Assembly: GCA_003554115.1 (NCBI GenBank)
Contig: PWFE01000158.1
Span: forward strand, 1 to 7,957
Direction of reading: 5' to 3'
DNA length: 7,957 bases
Source of the DNA: Haloferacaceae archaeon
GTDB lineage: Archaea > Halobacteriota > Halobacteria > Halobacteriales > Haloferacaceae
Every line of letters begins with the position of its first letter. Position 1 is the first letter of the stretch. Below the pieces are notes generated by a model that worked only from the letters and a program-made list of their open reading frames with translations, made no database searches and was not told the origin of the DNA. The position numbers and the translations under genes were made by a program. Positions 1 through 6,955 of this stretch are shown piece after piece.

Positions 1-1195
1 AGCGGGCGATCGTCTGGTCGAACGCGGAGCCGATACGCCGTTCGAGCTCCGCGTTCACCGTCGCCAACGGCCACGAGAACTCCTGAGCGTTCTGGACCCA
101 CTCCAGATACGAGACGATCACCCCGCCCGCGTTCGCGAGGATGTCGGGAACGACCTGGACGTCGCGCTCGGTCAACACCTCGTCGGCGGCGACGGTCGTC
201 GGCCCGTTCGCGGCCTCGACGATCGCCCCCGCGCGGAGGTCATCGACGTTGTCCTCGGTGATCACGCCCTCGACCGCCGCGGGGATGAGCACGTCGACGT
301 CGAGCGTCAACAGCGACGCGTTGTCGATCAGATCGGGGGCGTCCCACCGGTCCCGATCCGGGTGCTCGCCACGGAACTCGCCCTCGACGTACTCCTCAAT
401 AAGCCCGCCCGCCCGGACGTGCCGGGCGAGCGACTCCACGTCGAGTCCCTCGGGGTCGTACGCCGCGCCGGTCACGTCCGAGGTGGCGACGATCCGTGCG
501 CCCTGCTCGTCGAGCAGGCGGGCCGCGTTCGACCCGACGTTGCCGAACCCCTGGATCGCGACGGTCGCCTCCGAGAGGTCGCGTTCGAGGTACTCGAAGA
601 GCCGTTCGGTGACGATCGCGACCCCGCGACCGGTGGCCTCGACGCGACCCGGCGTGCCGCCGATTTCCACCGGCTTCCCCGTCACGACCTTCGGAACGGT
701 GTAGCCCTCGTACATCGAGTAGGTGTCCATCATCCACGCCATCATCTGCGGGTTCGTGTTCATGTCGGGCGCGGGAACGTCCATCTCCGGGCCGATCATC
801 CGGCGGATCCCCTCGGTGTAGCGTCGGGTGAGCTGTTCGAGGTCGTTCTCGGTCAGATCCTTGGGCTCACAGATGACCCCACCCTTCGCGCCCCCGTACG
901 GAAGGTCGACGAGCGCCGTCTTCCACGTCATCCAGCCGGCAAGCGCCTCGACCTCACGCTGGGTGACCGTCGGGTGGTACCGCACTCCACCTTTAAACGG
1001 TCCCCGGGCGCTGTCGTACTGACACCGGAATCCCGTGAACACCTCGACACCGCCCGCGTCGAGCTCAACCGGGAGCGTCACCTTCAGCGTCCGCTCGGGG
1101 TGTTTGAGACGCTCGAAGACGCCGTGATCGATGTCGGCGTACGCCTCTGCCCGGTCCATCTGTGCCAGCATGTTCGCGAACGGGTCGTCGGCCAT
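1..1195 (-). CDS. gdh: Glutamate dehydrogenase (Glu/Leu/Phe/Val dehydrogenase family), C-terminus cut by the window edge
   Basis: This cytosolic enzyme interconverts glutamate and 2-oxoglutarate plus ammonia using NAD(P)H, linking nitrogen assimilation to carbon metabolism. The frame reads from ATG at 1195-1193 to the left edge without a stop: 398 codons, against roughly 415-435 for the family, so only the last few dozen residues are missing. The catalytic domain shows PFKGG (K68), TWKTALVD (K92), PYGGAKGG (catalytic K104) and VPAPD (D144). These have exactly the spacing of K89, K113, K125 and D165 in the Clostridium symbiosum enzyme. The Rossmann nucleotide-binding motif GFGNVG is at residues 216-221. 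Family assignment is near certain. Whether it prefers NAD or NADP, and which of the several haloarchaeal paralogues it is, cannot be settled from sequence reading alone. It follows the helicase gene by 97 bases on the same strand, but a functional link is unlikely. No frameshift is seen. Confidence 0.96.
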   Translation of the reverse strand, partial: MADDPFANMLAQMDRAEAYADIDHGVFERLKHPERTLKVTLPVELDAGGVEVFTGFRCQYDSARGPFKGGVRYHPTVTQREVEALAGWMTWKTALVDLPYGGAKGGVICEPKDLTENDLEQLTRRYTEGIRRMIGPEMDVPAPDMNTNPQMMAWMMDTYSMYEGYTVPKVVTGKPVEIGGTPGRVEATGRGVAIVTERLFEYLERDLSEATVAIQGFGNVGSNAARLLDEQGARIVATSDVTGAAYDPEGLDVESLARHVRAGGLIEEYVEGEFRGEHPDRDRWDAPDLIDNASLLTLDVDVLIPAAVEGVITEDNVDDLRAGAIVEAANGPTTVAADEVLTERDVQVVPDILANAGGVIVSYLEWVQNAQEFSWPLATVNAELERRIGSAFDQTIAR

Positions 1196-1218
1196 ACCCG
1201 GCCGGTCACGGCGGTACC

Positions 1219-1224
1219 TGATAG
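1219..1224 (-). promoter_or_regulatory. Weak candidate TATA box for glutamate dehydrogenase
   Basis: On the minus strand CTATCA lies 24-29 bases upstream of the gdh ATG, the distance expected for a leaderless haloarchaeal transcript. The match to an archaeal TATA consensus is poor. The 97-base gap (1196-1292) holds no convincing Shine-Dalgarno sequence next to the start and no clear terminator for the helicase gene. Separate transcription of gdh is plausible but not shown. Confidence 0.25.
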
Positions 1225-1292
1225 CGGTTTCGGCAACAATTGCGTGTGCGAGAGTATGCCACACAAGAACGCGACCGGGCGGCGACGGCGAC

Positions 1293-3251
1293 TCACAGCC
1301 GGGAGCGGGCCCGTCCGATCGCCGGAACCGAGAGATCGAGGGTGTCCGCGAGCGCGCCCGCCGCGCTCAACAACCACTCCGCACGCTCGATCCGTGAATC
1401 CAAATCCCCCGGGCCGATACGGTATCGGTCGACCAACGCCTCCGTCGTCGCCCCGTCGATCCACTCCGAGAGGATCCGCGCCGTCTTCACCGACTCAAGC
1501 CACCCCTCGAAGTCATCGGCCTCGTGCATCCCCGTCGTGAACTCGGCCGTGTGTTTGCGGGCGAATCGATAGATGTCGGCCCGCTCGCGGTTTCCGAGAT
1601 ACGTGTCATCCATGTCGGGCGTGTCACAGATGACCTCGAAGACCGTGAGCGTCGAGGCCCGGTCCATCGCCGCGGCCGTCCGAAGCCCCCTTACGAGCCG
1701 CTCGCCGGTCTCCGGGCGGACGTACTGTTTCGAGGTCGTCTCCCCCACCGCCGTCGCCACGAGCCGATAGGCCTCGACGCCGCCGCGCGTCTCCCGTTCG
1801 ATCATCCCCATCGTGACGAGGTCGTCGACGGCGTCGGCGACCGCATCCGCCAGCCCGCCGGCCCCCGTCGCCCGCGCATAGAAGGTCCCCTCGAAGACGT
1901 CGAGGATCTCCGCCTCCGTCGAGGCGAACCCCGTCGCGATGACCGAGAGGACGTGCATCCGAAGCGCGCCGGGGTCCGCCAGCCGCGAGTGGACCGCCTC
2001 GGGCTCCCCCTCGACGTACCGCTCGAACAGCTCCTCACGGGACCCGGCTTCGCCCACGAGCACCGCCTCACCCCGGGGGTCCAGCCCCGGCCGTCCGGCT
2101 CGGCCACACATCTGGTGGACCTCGAGGACGGGCAGGGGCTCCATGCCCGTCCCGGTGTACCGCTCCTGGTCGCGGACGACGACCCGGCGTGCGGGGACGT
2201 TCACGCCGGCTGCGAGTGTCGGCGTCGCACAGATGCACGCGAGCGACCGCGCGCGAAACGCCTCCTCCACGACCGCCCGGTGTCCCGCCCGCAGCCCCGC
2301 GTGATGGAACCCCACACCGGCCCGGAGACACTCGGCAAGCCGCTCACCCGTCACGGTGCCGTCGACGGCCGCCGCCTCCTCGGCCGCCCCGGCGGCAGCC
2401 TCGGCCACGTCGAACCGCTCCGCGAGGCCCTCCTCGGCCAGTCGCTCCGCGAGCGTCGCGGCCTCCCGCCGGGAGCGGACGAAGGCGAGACACTGTCCAC
2501 CTCCTTCGACCGCATCGCGCACCAGCGCCGCCGTCGCCGCCGTCCTCATCGCGGCGTCCGTCTCCTCGGGATCCGGCGTCGGCGCGTCCGGCACCTGCAG
2601 CGGTGGCTCGGCGTCGAAGGTCACCTCGCCGTCGGCGTACACCCCCGTTCGGAGGTCGATCGGCCGCCAGTCAGACTCGACTAACGCGGCGTCCAGCCAG
2701 TCCGCGATGGCCTCCGGGTTGTCGACGGTCGCCGACAGGGCGACCACCTGCACGTCCGGTGCCCGTCGCCGGAGGGTCGCGAGCGTCACTTCAAGCGTCG
2801 GCCCGCGACGCGGGGCGTCGAGCAGGTGGACCTCGTCGACGACGACGCAGGCGAGGTCGTCCACCCAGGAGGCCCCGTTGCGGATCGCGGAGTCGACCTT
2901 CTCGCTCGTCGCGACGATGATATCGTTGCCCGCGAGCTCCTCGCCGGTCGCGTCGAAATCGCCGGTCGACACTCCGACCTCCAGCCCGGGAAGCGCGTCG
3001 AAGGCCTCGTATTTCTCGCGGGCGAGCGCGCGAAGCGGGCAGACGTAGAGCCCCGGACCGTCGGCGGTGAGCAGCGCCAACTCCGCGACGAACGTCTTTC
3101 CCGAGGCCGTCGGCATCGCCGCGACGACGTTCTCGCCGCGACAGATCCCTGCCTCGACCGTCGCCGCCTGCGGCGGGTAGAGTTCCGTGATCCCCTCCGT
3201 CTCGAAGTGGTCGATGAGCGGTGTCGCGAGCGGGAGGTCCGAGACCTGCAT
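1293..3251 (-). CDS. Hel308-like Ski2-family ATP-dependent DNA helicase (short form)
   Basis: This is a superfamily 2 helicase of the Ski2/Hel308 type, which unwinds branched DNA with 3'-to-5' polarity during replication-fork repair. Motifs appear in order: a Q-motif-like LYPPQ (Q28), Walker A AMPTASGKT (residues 45-53, K52), DEVH (139-142), SAT (173-175), GVGFHHAGL (about 312-320), ATPTLAAGVNVPARR (motif V) and QMCGRAGRPG (motif VI, 380-389). A winged-helix and ratchet-like helical region follows. The 652-residue protein ends with GRARSRL and a TGA, right after what resembles the Hel308 C-terminal Arg motif, so most of the usual C-terminal helix-loop-helix domain is absent. Other frames downstream do not restore it. 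It may be the shorter of two Hel308 paralogues reported in haloarchaea rather than a damaged gene. ATG at 3251 is supported by a TATA box at -28. Confidence 0.9.
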   Translation of the reverse strand: MQVSDLPLATPLIDHFETEGITELYPPQAATVEAGICRGENVVAAMPTASGKTFVAELALLTADGPGLYVCPLRALAREKYEAFDALPGLEVGVSTGDFDATGEELAGNDIIVATSEKVDSAIRNGASWVDDLACVVVDEVHLLDAPRRGPTLEVTLATLRRRAPDVQVVALSATVDNPEAIADWLDAALVESDWRPIDLRTGVYADGEVTFDAEPPLQVPDAPTPDPEETDAAMRTAATAALVRDAVEGGGQCLAFVRSRREAATLAERLAEEGLAERFDVAEAAAGAAEEAAAVDGTVTGERLAECLRAGVGFHHAGLRAGHRAVVEEAFRARSLACICATPTLAAGVNVPARRVVVRDQERYTGTGMEPLPVLEVHQMCGRAGRPGLDPRGEAVLVGEAGSREELFERYVEGEPEAVHSRLADPGALRMHVLSVIATGFASTEAEILDVFEGTFYARATGAGGLADAVADAVDDLVTMGMIERETRGGVEAYRLVATAVGETTSKQYVRPETGERLVRGLRTAAAMDRASTLTVFEVICDTPDMDDTYLGNRERADIYRFARKHTAEFTTGMHEADDFEGWLESVKTARILSEWIDGATTEALVDRYRIGPGDLDSRIERAEWLLSAAGALADTLDLSVPAIGRARSRL

Positions 3252-3274
3252 TCAACCACCCCTCCGGCGTGAAC

Positions 3275-3283
3275 GTATATAAG
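3275..3283 (-). promoter_or_regulatory. TATA box of the helicase gene
   Basis: The minus strand reads CTTATATAC, centred about 28 bases upstream of the helicase ATG. This predicts a transcription start at or within a couple of bases of the start codon, meaning a leaderless mRNA. A GGAGG lies about 9 bases before the ATG at 3261-3265. It would be left out of the transcript if the TATA spacing is normal, so either it is decorative or a second upstream start exists. Confidence 0.7.
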
Positions 3284-3316
3284 CGGTCGCCGAGGGCGGT
3301 GAAAGTGGTCGGGATA

Positions 3317-3346
3317 ACGCCGGCAATGGTGAAATTGAACCGGCGT
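3317..3346. repeat. Intergenic hairpin / inverted repeat between divergent helicase and epimerase genes
   Basis: ACGCCGG (3317-3323) is matched by its exact reverse complement CCGGCGT (3340-3346). Inside it CAAT (3324-3327) pairs with ATTG (3334-3337), leaving a 6-base loop and a 2-base bulge (3338-3339), so 11 base pairs in all. It sits between the TATA box of the leftward helicase gene and the start of the rightward epimerase gene. It could be an operator for a regulator serving both promoters or simply a DNA hairpin. Confidence 0.55.
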
Positions 3347-3393
3347 ATGCAGTAACTACGATTAACGGAGGCTGTCTTACTCACCGAAATGCA

Positions 3394-3400
3394 CTTTTGT
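3394..3400 (+). promoter_or_regulatory. Candidate TATA-like element of the epimerase gene
   Basis: CTTTTGT is centred about 25 bases before the epimerase ATG at 3422, in a region with no good Shine-Dalgarno sequence (only AGG at 3411-3413). The position fits leaderless haloarchaeal transcription, but the sequence is a weak TATA match. Confidence 0.35.
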
Positions 3401-3421
3401 GCGCGTAGTTAGGTCACCCGT

Positions 3422-4363
3422 ATGGAACTTTCGGGCCGGCAGATACTGATAACCGGCGGAGCGGGGTTTATTGGATCCCACCTTGCTGAGTATCTTCTCG
3501 ATGCGGGTAATCAGGTGATCGTCGCGGATGACTTTTCAAATAGCGGTCCCGGAAAGGTCCCGGATGCAGCGGAGATATGCGAAACGAGCCTTACCGATCA
3601 AGAAGCGGTGAAGAAAGCGGTAACCTCGGACGTGGATCTAGTTTTTCATCTGGCGGCTCGGAAAGACCCGAATGACGACGATCCGCGAGGACAGTTCAGG
3701 CAGAACACCACCATGACACATCTGCTGCTTGAACGATGCCGAAACGCCGGGGTAGACCAGTTTGTATTTGCGTCCTCCTCGACGGTATATGGGGAGGCAC
3801 CGCGACCGACGCCCGAGGATTACGCACCCTTAGAGCCGATCAGCGTTTACGGCGCAAGTAAACTCGGCGAGGAGGGCCTCGTTTCGACGTATGCCCATTC
3901 ACACGGGATGAATGCCTTCGTCTTCCGATTCGCAAACGTCGTCGGCCCGCGTCTCCGGGGAGCTGTAATCCCCGATTTTATCAAAAAGCTACAGGAAGAC
4001 CCGACCACGCTAACTGTTCTCGGGGACGGTCGTCAAGAGAAATCCTACTTGCATATCACTGATTGCGTGGACGCAATGGTTCATATCGTCGACTCCGCAA
4101 CGGAATCTTCTGGGCCGGTCCATACGTACAACCTCGGAACCAAGACGACTACGTCCGTGGACGATATCGCGGAGATCGTCTGTGACGTGTTGGACGTTGA
4201 TCCGAGGGTCGAATACACCGGTGGCGACCGAGGCTGGACCGGAGACGTGCCCAGAATGCGGTTGTCAACACAACGGTTGGATGCGTTGGGATGGGAGCCG
4301 AAGTACGAGAGTCATGAAGCGGTTCGGGTTACCGCGGAACAGTTGGCAGCCGAATTGGCCTGA
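3422..4363 (+). CDS. NAD-dependent epimerase/dehydratase (GalE/WcaG-like nucleotide-sugar enzyme)
   Basis: This 313-residue extended short-chain dehydrogenase acts on nucleotide sugars in the cytoplasm, probably as a UDP-sugar 4-epimerase or dehydratase feeding glycan synthesis. The N-terminal Rossmann motif is TGGAGFIGS (GxxGxxG, G12-G18), and D36 ends the second strand, favouring NAD. The catalytic Ser region is ASSSTVYG (S118-S120), with the Tyr/Lys pair in YGASK (Y143, K147). FRFANVVGPR and the C-terminal substrate-binding stretch around DRGWTGDVPRM are typical of archaeal GalE-like members. The length is complete for the family. ATG at 3422 is the first start in frame and keeps the normal distance to the Rossmann motif. 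The exact sugar cannot be read from sequence. It converges on the flippase gene with a 34-base gap, and that neighbour supports a role in surface-glycan precursor supply. Base composition is clearly lower in GC than the helicase next door. Confidence 0.93.
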   Translation: MELSGRQILITGGAGFIGSHLAEYLLDAGNQVIVADDFSNSGPGKVPDAAEICETSLTDQEAVKKAVTSDVDLVFHLAARKDPNDDDPRGQFRQNTTMTHLLLERCRNAGVDQFVFASSSTVYGEAPRPTPEDYAPLEPISVYGASKLGEEGLVSTYAHSHGMNAFVFRFANVVGPRLRGAVIPDFIKKLQEDPTTLTVLGDGRQEKSYLHITDCVDAMVHIVDSATESSGPVHTYNLGTKTTTSVDDIAEIVCDVLDVDPRVEYTGGDRGWTGDVPRMRLSTQRLDALGWEPKYESHEAVRVTAEQLAAELA

Positions 4364-4397
4364 AGACGAAAACAACGGGTCCGTTCGAGCGTATCCG
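4364..4397 (-). terminator. Possible terminator of the flippase gene in the convergent gap
   Basis: Read on the minus strand, a small hairpin AACGG-AC-CCGTT (4385 to 4374) is followed by a T-rich run, GTTTTCGTCTT. T-rich tracts are the usual archaeal termination signal. The stem is only 4-5 pairs, so support is modest. The other direction has no T-run. Confidence 0.35.
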
Positions 4398-5858
4398 TCA
4401 CAGTCCCGGGACACGTACCGGCACGTTTCTGCGCACCGTGTCACGGAACCGTTTTGATATCGCAAGATAGCTCAGGAAGTAGATCGCCGCACCCAGACCA
4501 ACAAGGAGTCCGACGAACAGTTCATTCGGTATCGTGAGTCCCCTGCTCTCGCCAATAGCGCGTGTGCCATACACGACACCGCCCATGATGAGCGCGGCAG
4601 TGGCCTGCCTCCCGATCTCCCCGACCGGGGTCTCGAACTCGATCAGACGTTTGAGCAGGAGATACCCGACTGCGGTCCCCACCCCCGCGGAGATGGCCGT
4701 TGCGACGGCGGCACCGACGAGGCCATATTGCCAGATCAGGAGGAGGTTGAGGGTCACGTTCAACAGGATGAACAGGAGGTTGACTCGAAACGCGAGGTCG
4801 GGTCGGTCGACGCCGTTCAGCGCGTTGAGGAGCTGTTTCTGGTAGGCGTACAGCAGCACCGATAAGATAAGCAGTCCGAGGATCGTCGTCCCGTCGGTGA
4901 ACTCCGGACCGTACACAAGCATGATGCGGTCTGCGAGTAGCACGCCGCCGACGAGCCCCGGGATAGCGATGAGTCCAGTGAACGCGAGCGAGTCCTCCAC
5001 GAGTCCGGCCGCGGCGTCGACGCCATCGGCACCGGATACACGACTTATCTCCGGGAAGAGGGTGTCCTTTATCGCCGAGGCAAATAAGTTGAGGAACTCC
5101 GCAAGACTCCAGACGACCACGTAGATACCGATCAGTGCCTCGCCGACGAATACCCCGAGGACGAGGATATCGACGTCGCTGAACGTTCGGGATTTGAGGT
5201 TGCCGAGCCAGGAGAACTTCGCATACTCATAGAGACTCCGGAAATGTCGGCGTGCCGGGCGGCGAAGTGAGGTGGAGACGTACAGGAGGCCGACGATGCC
5301 AACAAGGATCCCACCAAGCGCATAACCGACGAGCATCCCCAGGAGGCTGTAGCCCGCGAGGACGAGTCCGATCTGGATGAGCGAGCGGGATCCGAACTTT
5401 ACTGGGTCAAGAATGCCTGCGATGTGGACCTTGTGTTCCCCTTTGAGCGTTTTCAGCGTCACCTTGTAGAAAATCCGGATGAACAGGAGCCCCACCACGA
5501 ACCACACGACCGAGACCGCGACGTAGGCGTCGAACCCACCGATGTACGCCTCAATGAGATCGCTGGCGAGCAACACGAGCACCGAGACGAGGACGCCGAA
5601 CGCGGCTGCGGTGAGGAGTCCGGCGGCAAGGTACTCGCCACGCTCTTCGCCTTCACTCAGTCGTTTCGTGATCGCCGACCCGAATCCGATGGTTGCGCCG
5701 ACCTGCAGCCACGCAACGAGCGTGAGGACGAGCCCGTAAATGCCGAGCACCTCCGCACCGAGCAGCCTGGCGAAGACGATCGTCGCCGCAAAGCCAAGAG
5801 CGGAACCGATGATCTTGGCGACGAAGACGATAGCGGAGGTCTGGCCGATCCGCATCAT
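4398..5858 (-). CDS. Polysaccharide / lipid-linked oligosaccharide flippase (Wzx/RfbX-type, MOP superfamily)
   Basis: This 486-residue integral membrane protein probably moves lipid-linked glycan across the cell membrane for S-layer glycosylation or exopolysaccharide export. About 12-14 hydrophobic segments run through the whole length, beginning with IGSALGFAATIVFARLLG (about residues 17-34) and ending near residue 470 with a short basic tail. Features typical of the family are the N-terminal FARLLGAEVLGIYGL stretch, a charged loop with KRLSEGEERGEY before the third segment, and the late YGLVGAAVATAISAGVG motif. Two ATG codons are adjacent (5858-5856 and 5855-5853). The first is chosen, but the difference is one residue. 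A TATA box at -27 supports a leaderless start. Substrate specificity cannot be inferred. It faces the epimerase convergently and diverges from the nucleotidyltransferase gene, so it is transcribed alone. Confidence 0.93.
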   Translation of the reverse strand: MMRIGQTSAIVFVAKIIGSALGFAATIVFARLLGAEVLGIYGLVLTLVAWLQVGATIGFGSAITKRLSEGEERGEYLAAGLLTAAAFGVLVSVLVLLASDLIEAYIGGFDAYVAVSVVWFVVGLLFIRIFYKVTLKTLKGEHKVHIAGILDPVKFGSRSLIQIGLVLAGYSLLGMLVGYALGGILVGIVGLLYVSTSLRRPARRHFRSLYEYAKFSWLGNLKSRTFSDVDILVLGVFVGEALIGIYVVVWSLAEFLNLFASAIKDTLFPEISRVSGADGVDAAAGLVEDSLAFTGLIAIPGLVGGVLLADRIMLVYGPEFTDGTTILGLLILSVLLYAYQKQLLNALNGVDRPDLAFRVNLLFILLNVTLNLLLIWQYGLVGAAVATAISAGVGTAVGYLLLKRLIEFETPVGEIGRQATAALIMGGVVYGTRAIGESRGLTIPNELFVGLLVGLGAAIYFLSYLAISKRFRDTVRRNVPVRVPGL

Positions 5859-5881
5859 GCGTCGTTTTATTTATTCGTCGG

Positions 5882-5888
5882 GATATAG
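5882..5888 (-). promoter_or_regulatory. TATA box of the flippase gene
   Basis: The minus strand reads CTATATC, centred 27 bases upstream of the flippase ATG, with an AT-rich stretch (AATAAATAAAA, 5875 to 5865) between it and the start. The distance fits a leaderless transcript, and no Shine-Dalgarno sequence precedes the ATG. Confidence 0.65.
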
Positions 5889-5985
5889 TTGTCTCGTTGT
5901 TAAGCGTTGCTCGCAGAGAAGTGACGGATTTTCTCGCCAAGTTGATTTACAAACAATTGGAGGAAATTAGTCATGTGAATCTTAC

Positions 5986-6027
5986 CATCCGCTTGCTTGT
6001 TGCACTGTATATCTCAGTAAGCGGATG
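5986..6027. repeat. Intergenic inverted repeat, 11 of 12 positions matched
   Basis: CATCCGCTTGCT (5986-5997) and AGTAAGCGGATG (6016-6027) are inverted copies differing at one position, which would be a G-U pair in RNA. The spacer is 18 bases. The outer 9 pairs are perfect. It lies in the 274-base AT-rich gap (5859-6132) between the divergent flippase and nucleotidyltransferase genes, where no gene is convincing. It could be an operator, a structured leader or a small RNA hairpin; nothing here decides. Confidence 0.6.
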
Positions 6028-6090
6028 TTCTAACTGTCTGCTTTGTTTAGTACTTGAAATTGTTTTGATTAGGACAGAATCATAATATGG

Positions 6091-6100
6091 CTTTTTTAGT
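6091..6100 (+). promoter_or_regulatory. Candidate TATA-like element of the nucleotidyltransferase gene
   Basis: CTTTTTTAGT lies 33-42 bases before the ATG at 6133, predicting a transcript with a leader of about 10-15 bases. The whole region is AT-rich (another TATA-like run is ATAATATGG at 6082-6090), so the choice is uncertain. GGAG at 6103-6106 is too far from the ATG to serve as a standard ribosome site. Confidence 0.35.
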
Positions 6101-6132
6101 TTGGAGACAATACGGTAACGAAGCCTACCAAT

Positions 6133-6942
6133 ATGATCGAAATTGATCCCGAGTTGGAGTCTGATCTGAGAACTCTATTTCAAAAATTTGATGACCAGAA
6201 TATACGATATGTTGTACTCCGGGGATATGAGATGTTGTTTGATCAAATTCCCGGAAATGATATTGATATACTTATACACCCAGATGATATCGCTACCGCA
6301 GAATATATTTGTAATATTGTTGGGTTTGAGAAAAAAGCTTTTTGGATAATGGAGGTAGTCAAATTTGGGAAAGTTCACCTGCTCCCGGTCAAAAAGGGTA
6401 TACTACAAGCACTTCGACATCCGAAAAAGTATCTTAGCTTGGGGTATCAAGCATTTAGAGGTGGAAGTGTGTACAAACTCAATCCACCGTACCACGAGAT
6501 GAAACGCTTTGCACATGGTACGATGTTGCATGGTTACGATCGTCTGGTGTATAAGTATCCCAGCACACGAGATAAAATTCCAGTCTCTAATGAGGTTACT
6601 AAAAGTGTGTTTGATCACCGTCGTAAACGGAACGATTATTGGGTTCCCTCAGCGGTAGACGAGCTATTACATCTTATATGCCGCTGTGTGTTTGATCATC
6701 AGGGTGTGCCTCCAAAGTACTATCACGAAATGATAAAAAGTAAAGCCAAGATGTTCACTGATATATCTGGAGAAGTACAGAGGTTTTTGCAGACTGCAGA
6801 ATGTATATTTGGAAGACGTACTTATGAAATCTGTGCTCCGATCTTGAATCTAGATCCCGAAGAGTTTGTTACAATCGCCAAATCAGTGTATACCGATTGG
6901 CAACAAAACAGTACCCAAATAGATCAGCTCCGCTACTGTTAA
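6133..6942 (+). CDS. Nucleotidyltransferase-fold protein of a polysaccharide-locus type, function unknown
   Basis: This 269-residue soluble protein has the opening of a minimal nucleotidyltransferase domain. A helix ending in NIRYVVLRGYE (residues 23-33) is followed by GNDIDILIHPDD (41-52), where D43 and D45 match the metal-binding DxD of the polymerase-beta-like fold. The family usually has a third acidic residue on a later strand. The matching stretch here reads KFGKVHLLPVKKG (77-89) and has none, so catalysis is doubtful or the residue lies elsewhere. The C-terminal half is helical with many aromatic and basic residues (HEMKRFAHGTML, WVPSAVDELLHLICRC) and is not recognised. Similar proteins often sit in surface-polysaccharide clusters, sometimes near thymidylate-kinase-like genes, as here, where the kinase converges on it with a 6-base gap. 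Codon use is strongly AT-rich, unlike the left of the window, suggesting transfer. The family call is moderate; no reaction can be assigned. Confidence 0.7.
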   Translation: MIEIDPELESDLRTLFQKFDDQNIRYVVLRGYEMLFDQIPGNDIDILIHPDDIATAEYICNIVGFEKKAFWIMEVVKFGKVHLLPVKKGILQALRHPKKYLSLGYQAFRGGSVYKLNPPYHEMKRFAHGTMLHGYDRLVYKYPSTRDKIPVSNEVTKSVFDHRRKRNDYWVPSAVDELLHLICRCVFDHQGVPPKYYHEMIKSKAKMFTDISGEVQRFLQTAECIFGRRTYEICAPILNLDPEEFVTIAKSVYTDWQQNSTQIDQLRYC

Positions 6943-6945
6943 TTC

Positions 6946-6955
6946 TATTTAAATA
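6946..6955. terminator. AT palindrome in the convergent gap, possible two-way terminator
   Basis: TATTTAAATA is a perfect 10-base palindrome spanning the 6-base gap and the last codons of the leftward kinase gene. It gives a short T-run on each strand just at the two stop codons. Archaeal termination relies on T-rich stretches, so a bidirectional role is possible, but the run is only three T's long. Confidence 0.3.

Noticed and set aside
1244..1264. Short inverted repeat GTGTG...CACAC in the helicase-gdh gap.
   Set aside because: Only 5 pairs with an 11-base spacer and mismatches inside; expected by chance.
1196..1330. A frameshift hiding the missing C-terminal domain of the helicase.
   Set aside because: Neither alternative minus-strand frame after 1293 shows helix-hairpin-type sequence, and gdh begins 97 bases later.
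362..2684. Long plus-strand open frames opposite gdh and the helicase (for example 362-1540 and 1524-2684).
   Set aside because: They are antisense shadows in very GC-rich sequence. Their products are Arg/Pro-rich with no recognisable domain, while the minus-strand frames carry complete catalytic motifs.
3252..3421. A tRNA gene or attachment site at the housekeeping/island junction.
   Set aside because: No cloverleaf, TTCGA-type loop or direct repeat is visible in these 170 bases.
4403..4412. Perfect palindrome GTCCCGGGAC.
   Set aside because: It lies inside the C-terminal codons of the flippase gene and is a common kind of palindrome at this GC content.
5959..5979. GGAGG followed by an ATG at 5973 as a gene start.
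   Set aside because: The ATG is followed immediately by a TGA stop.
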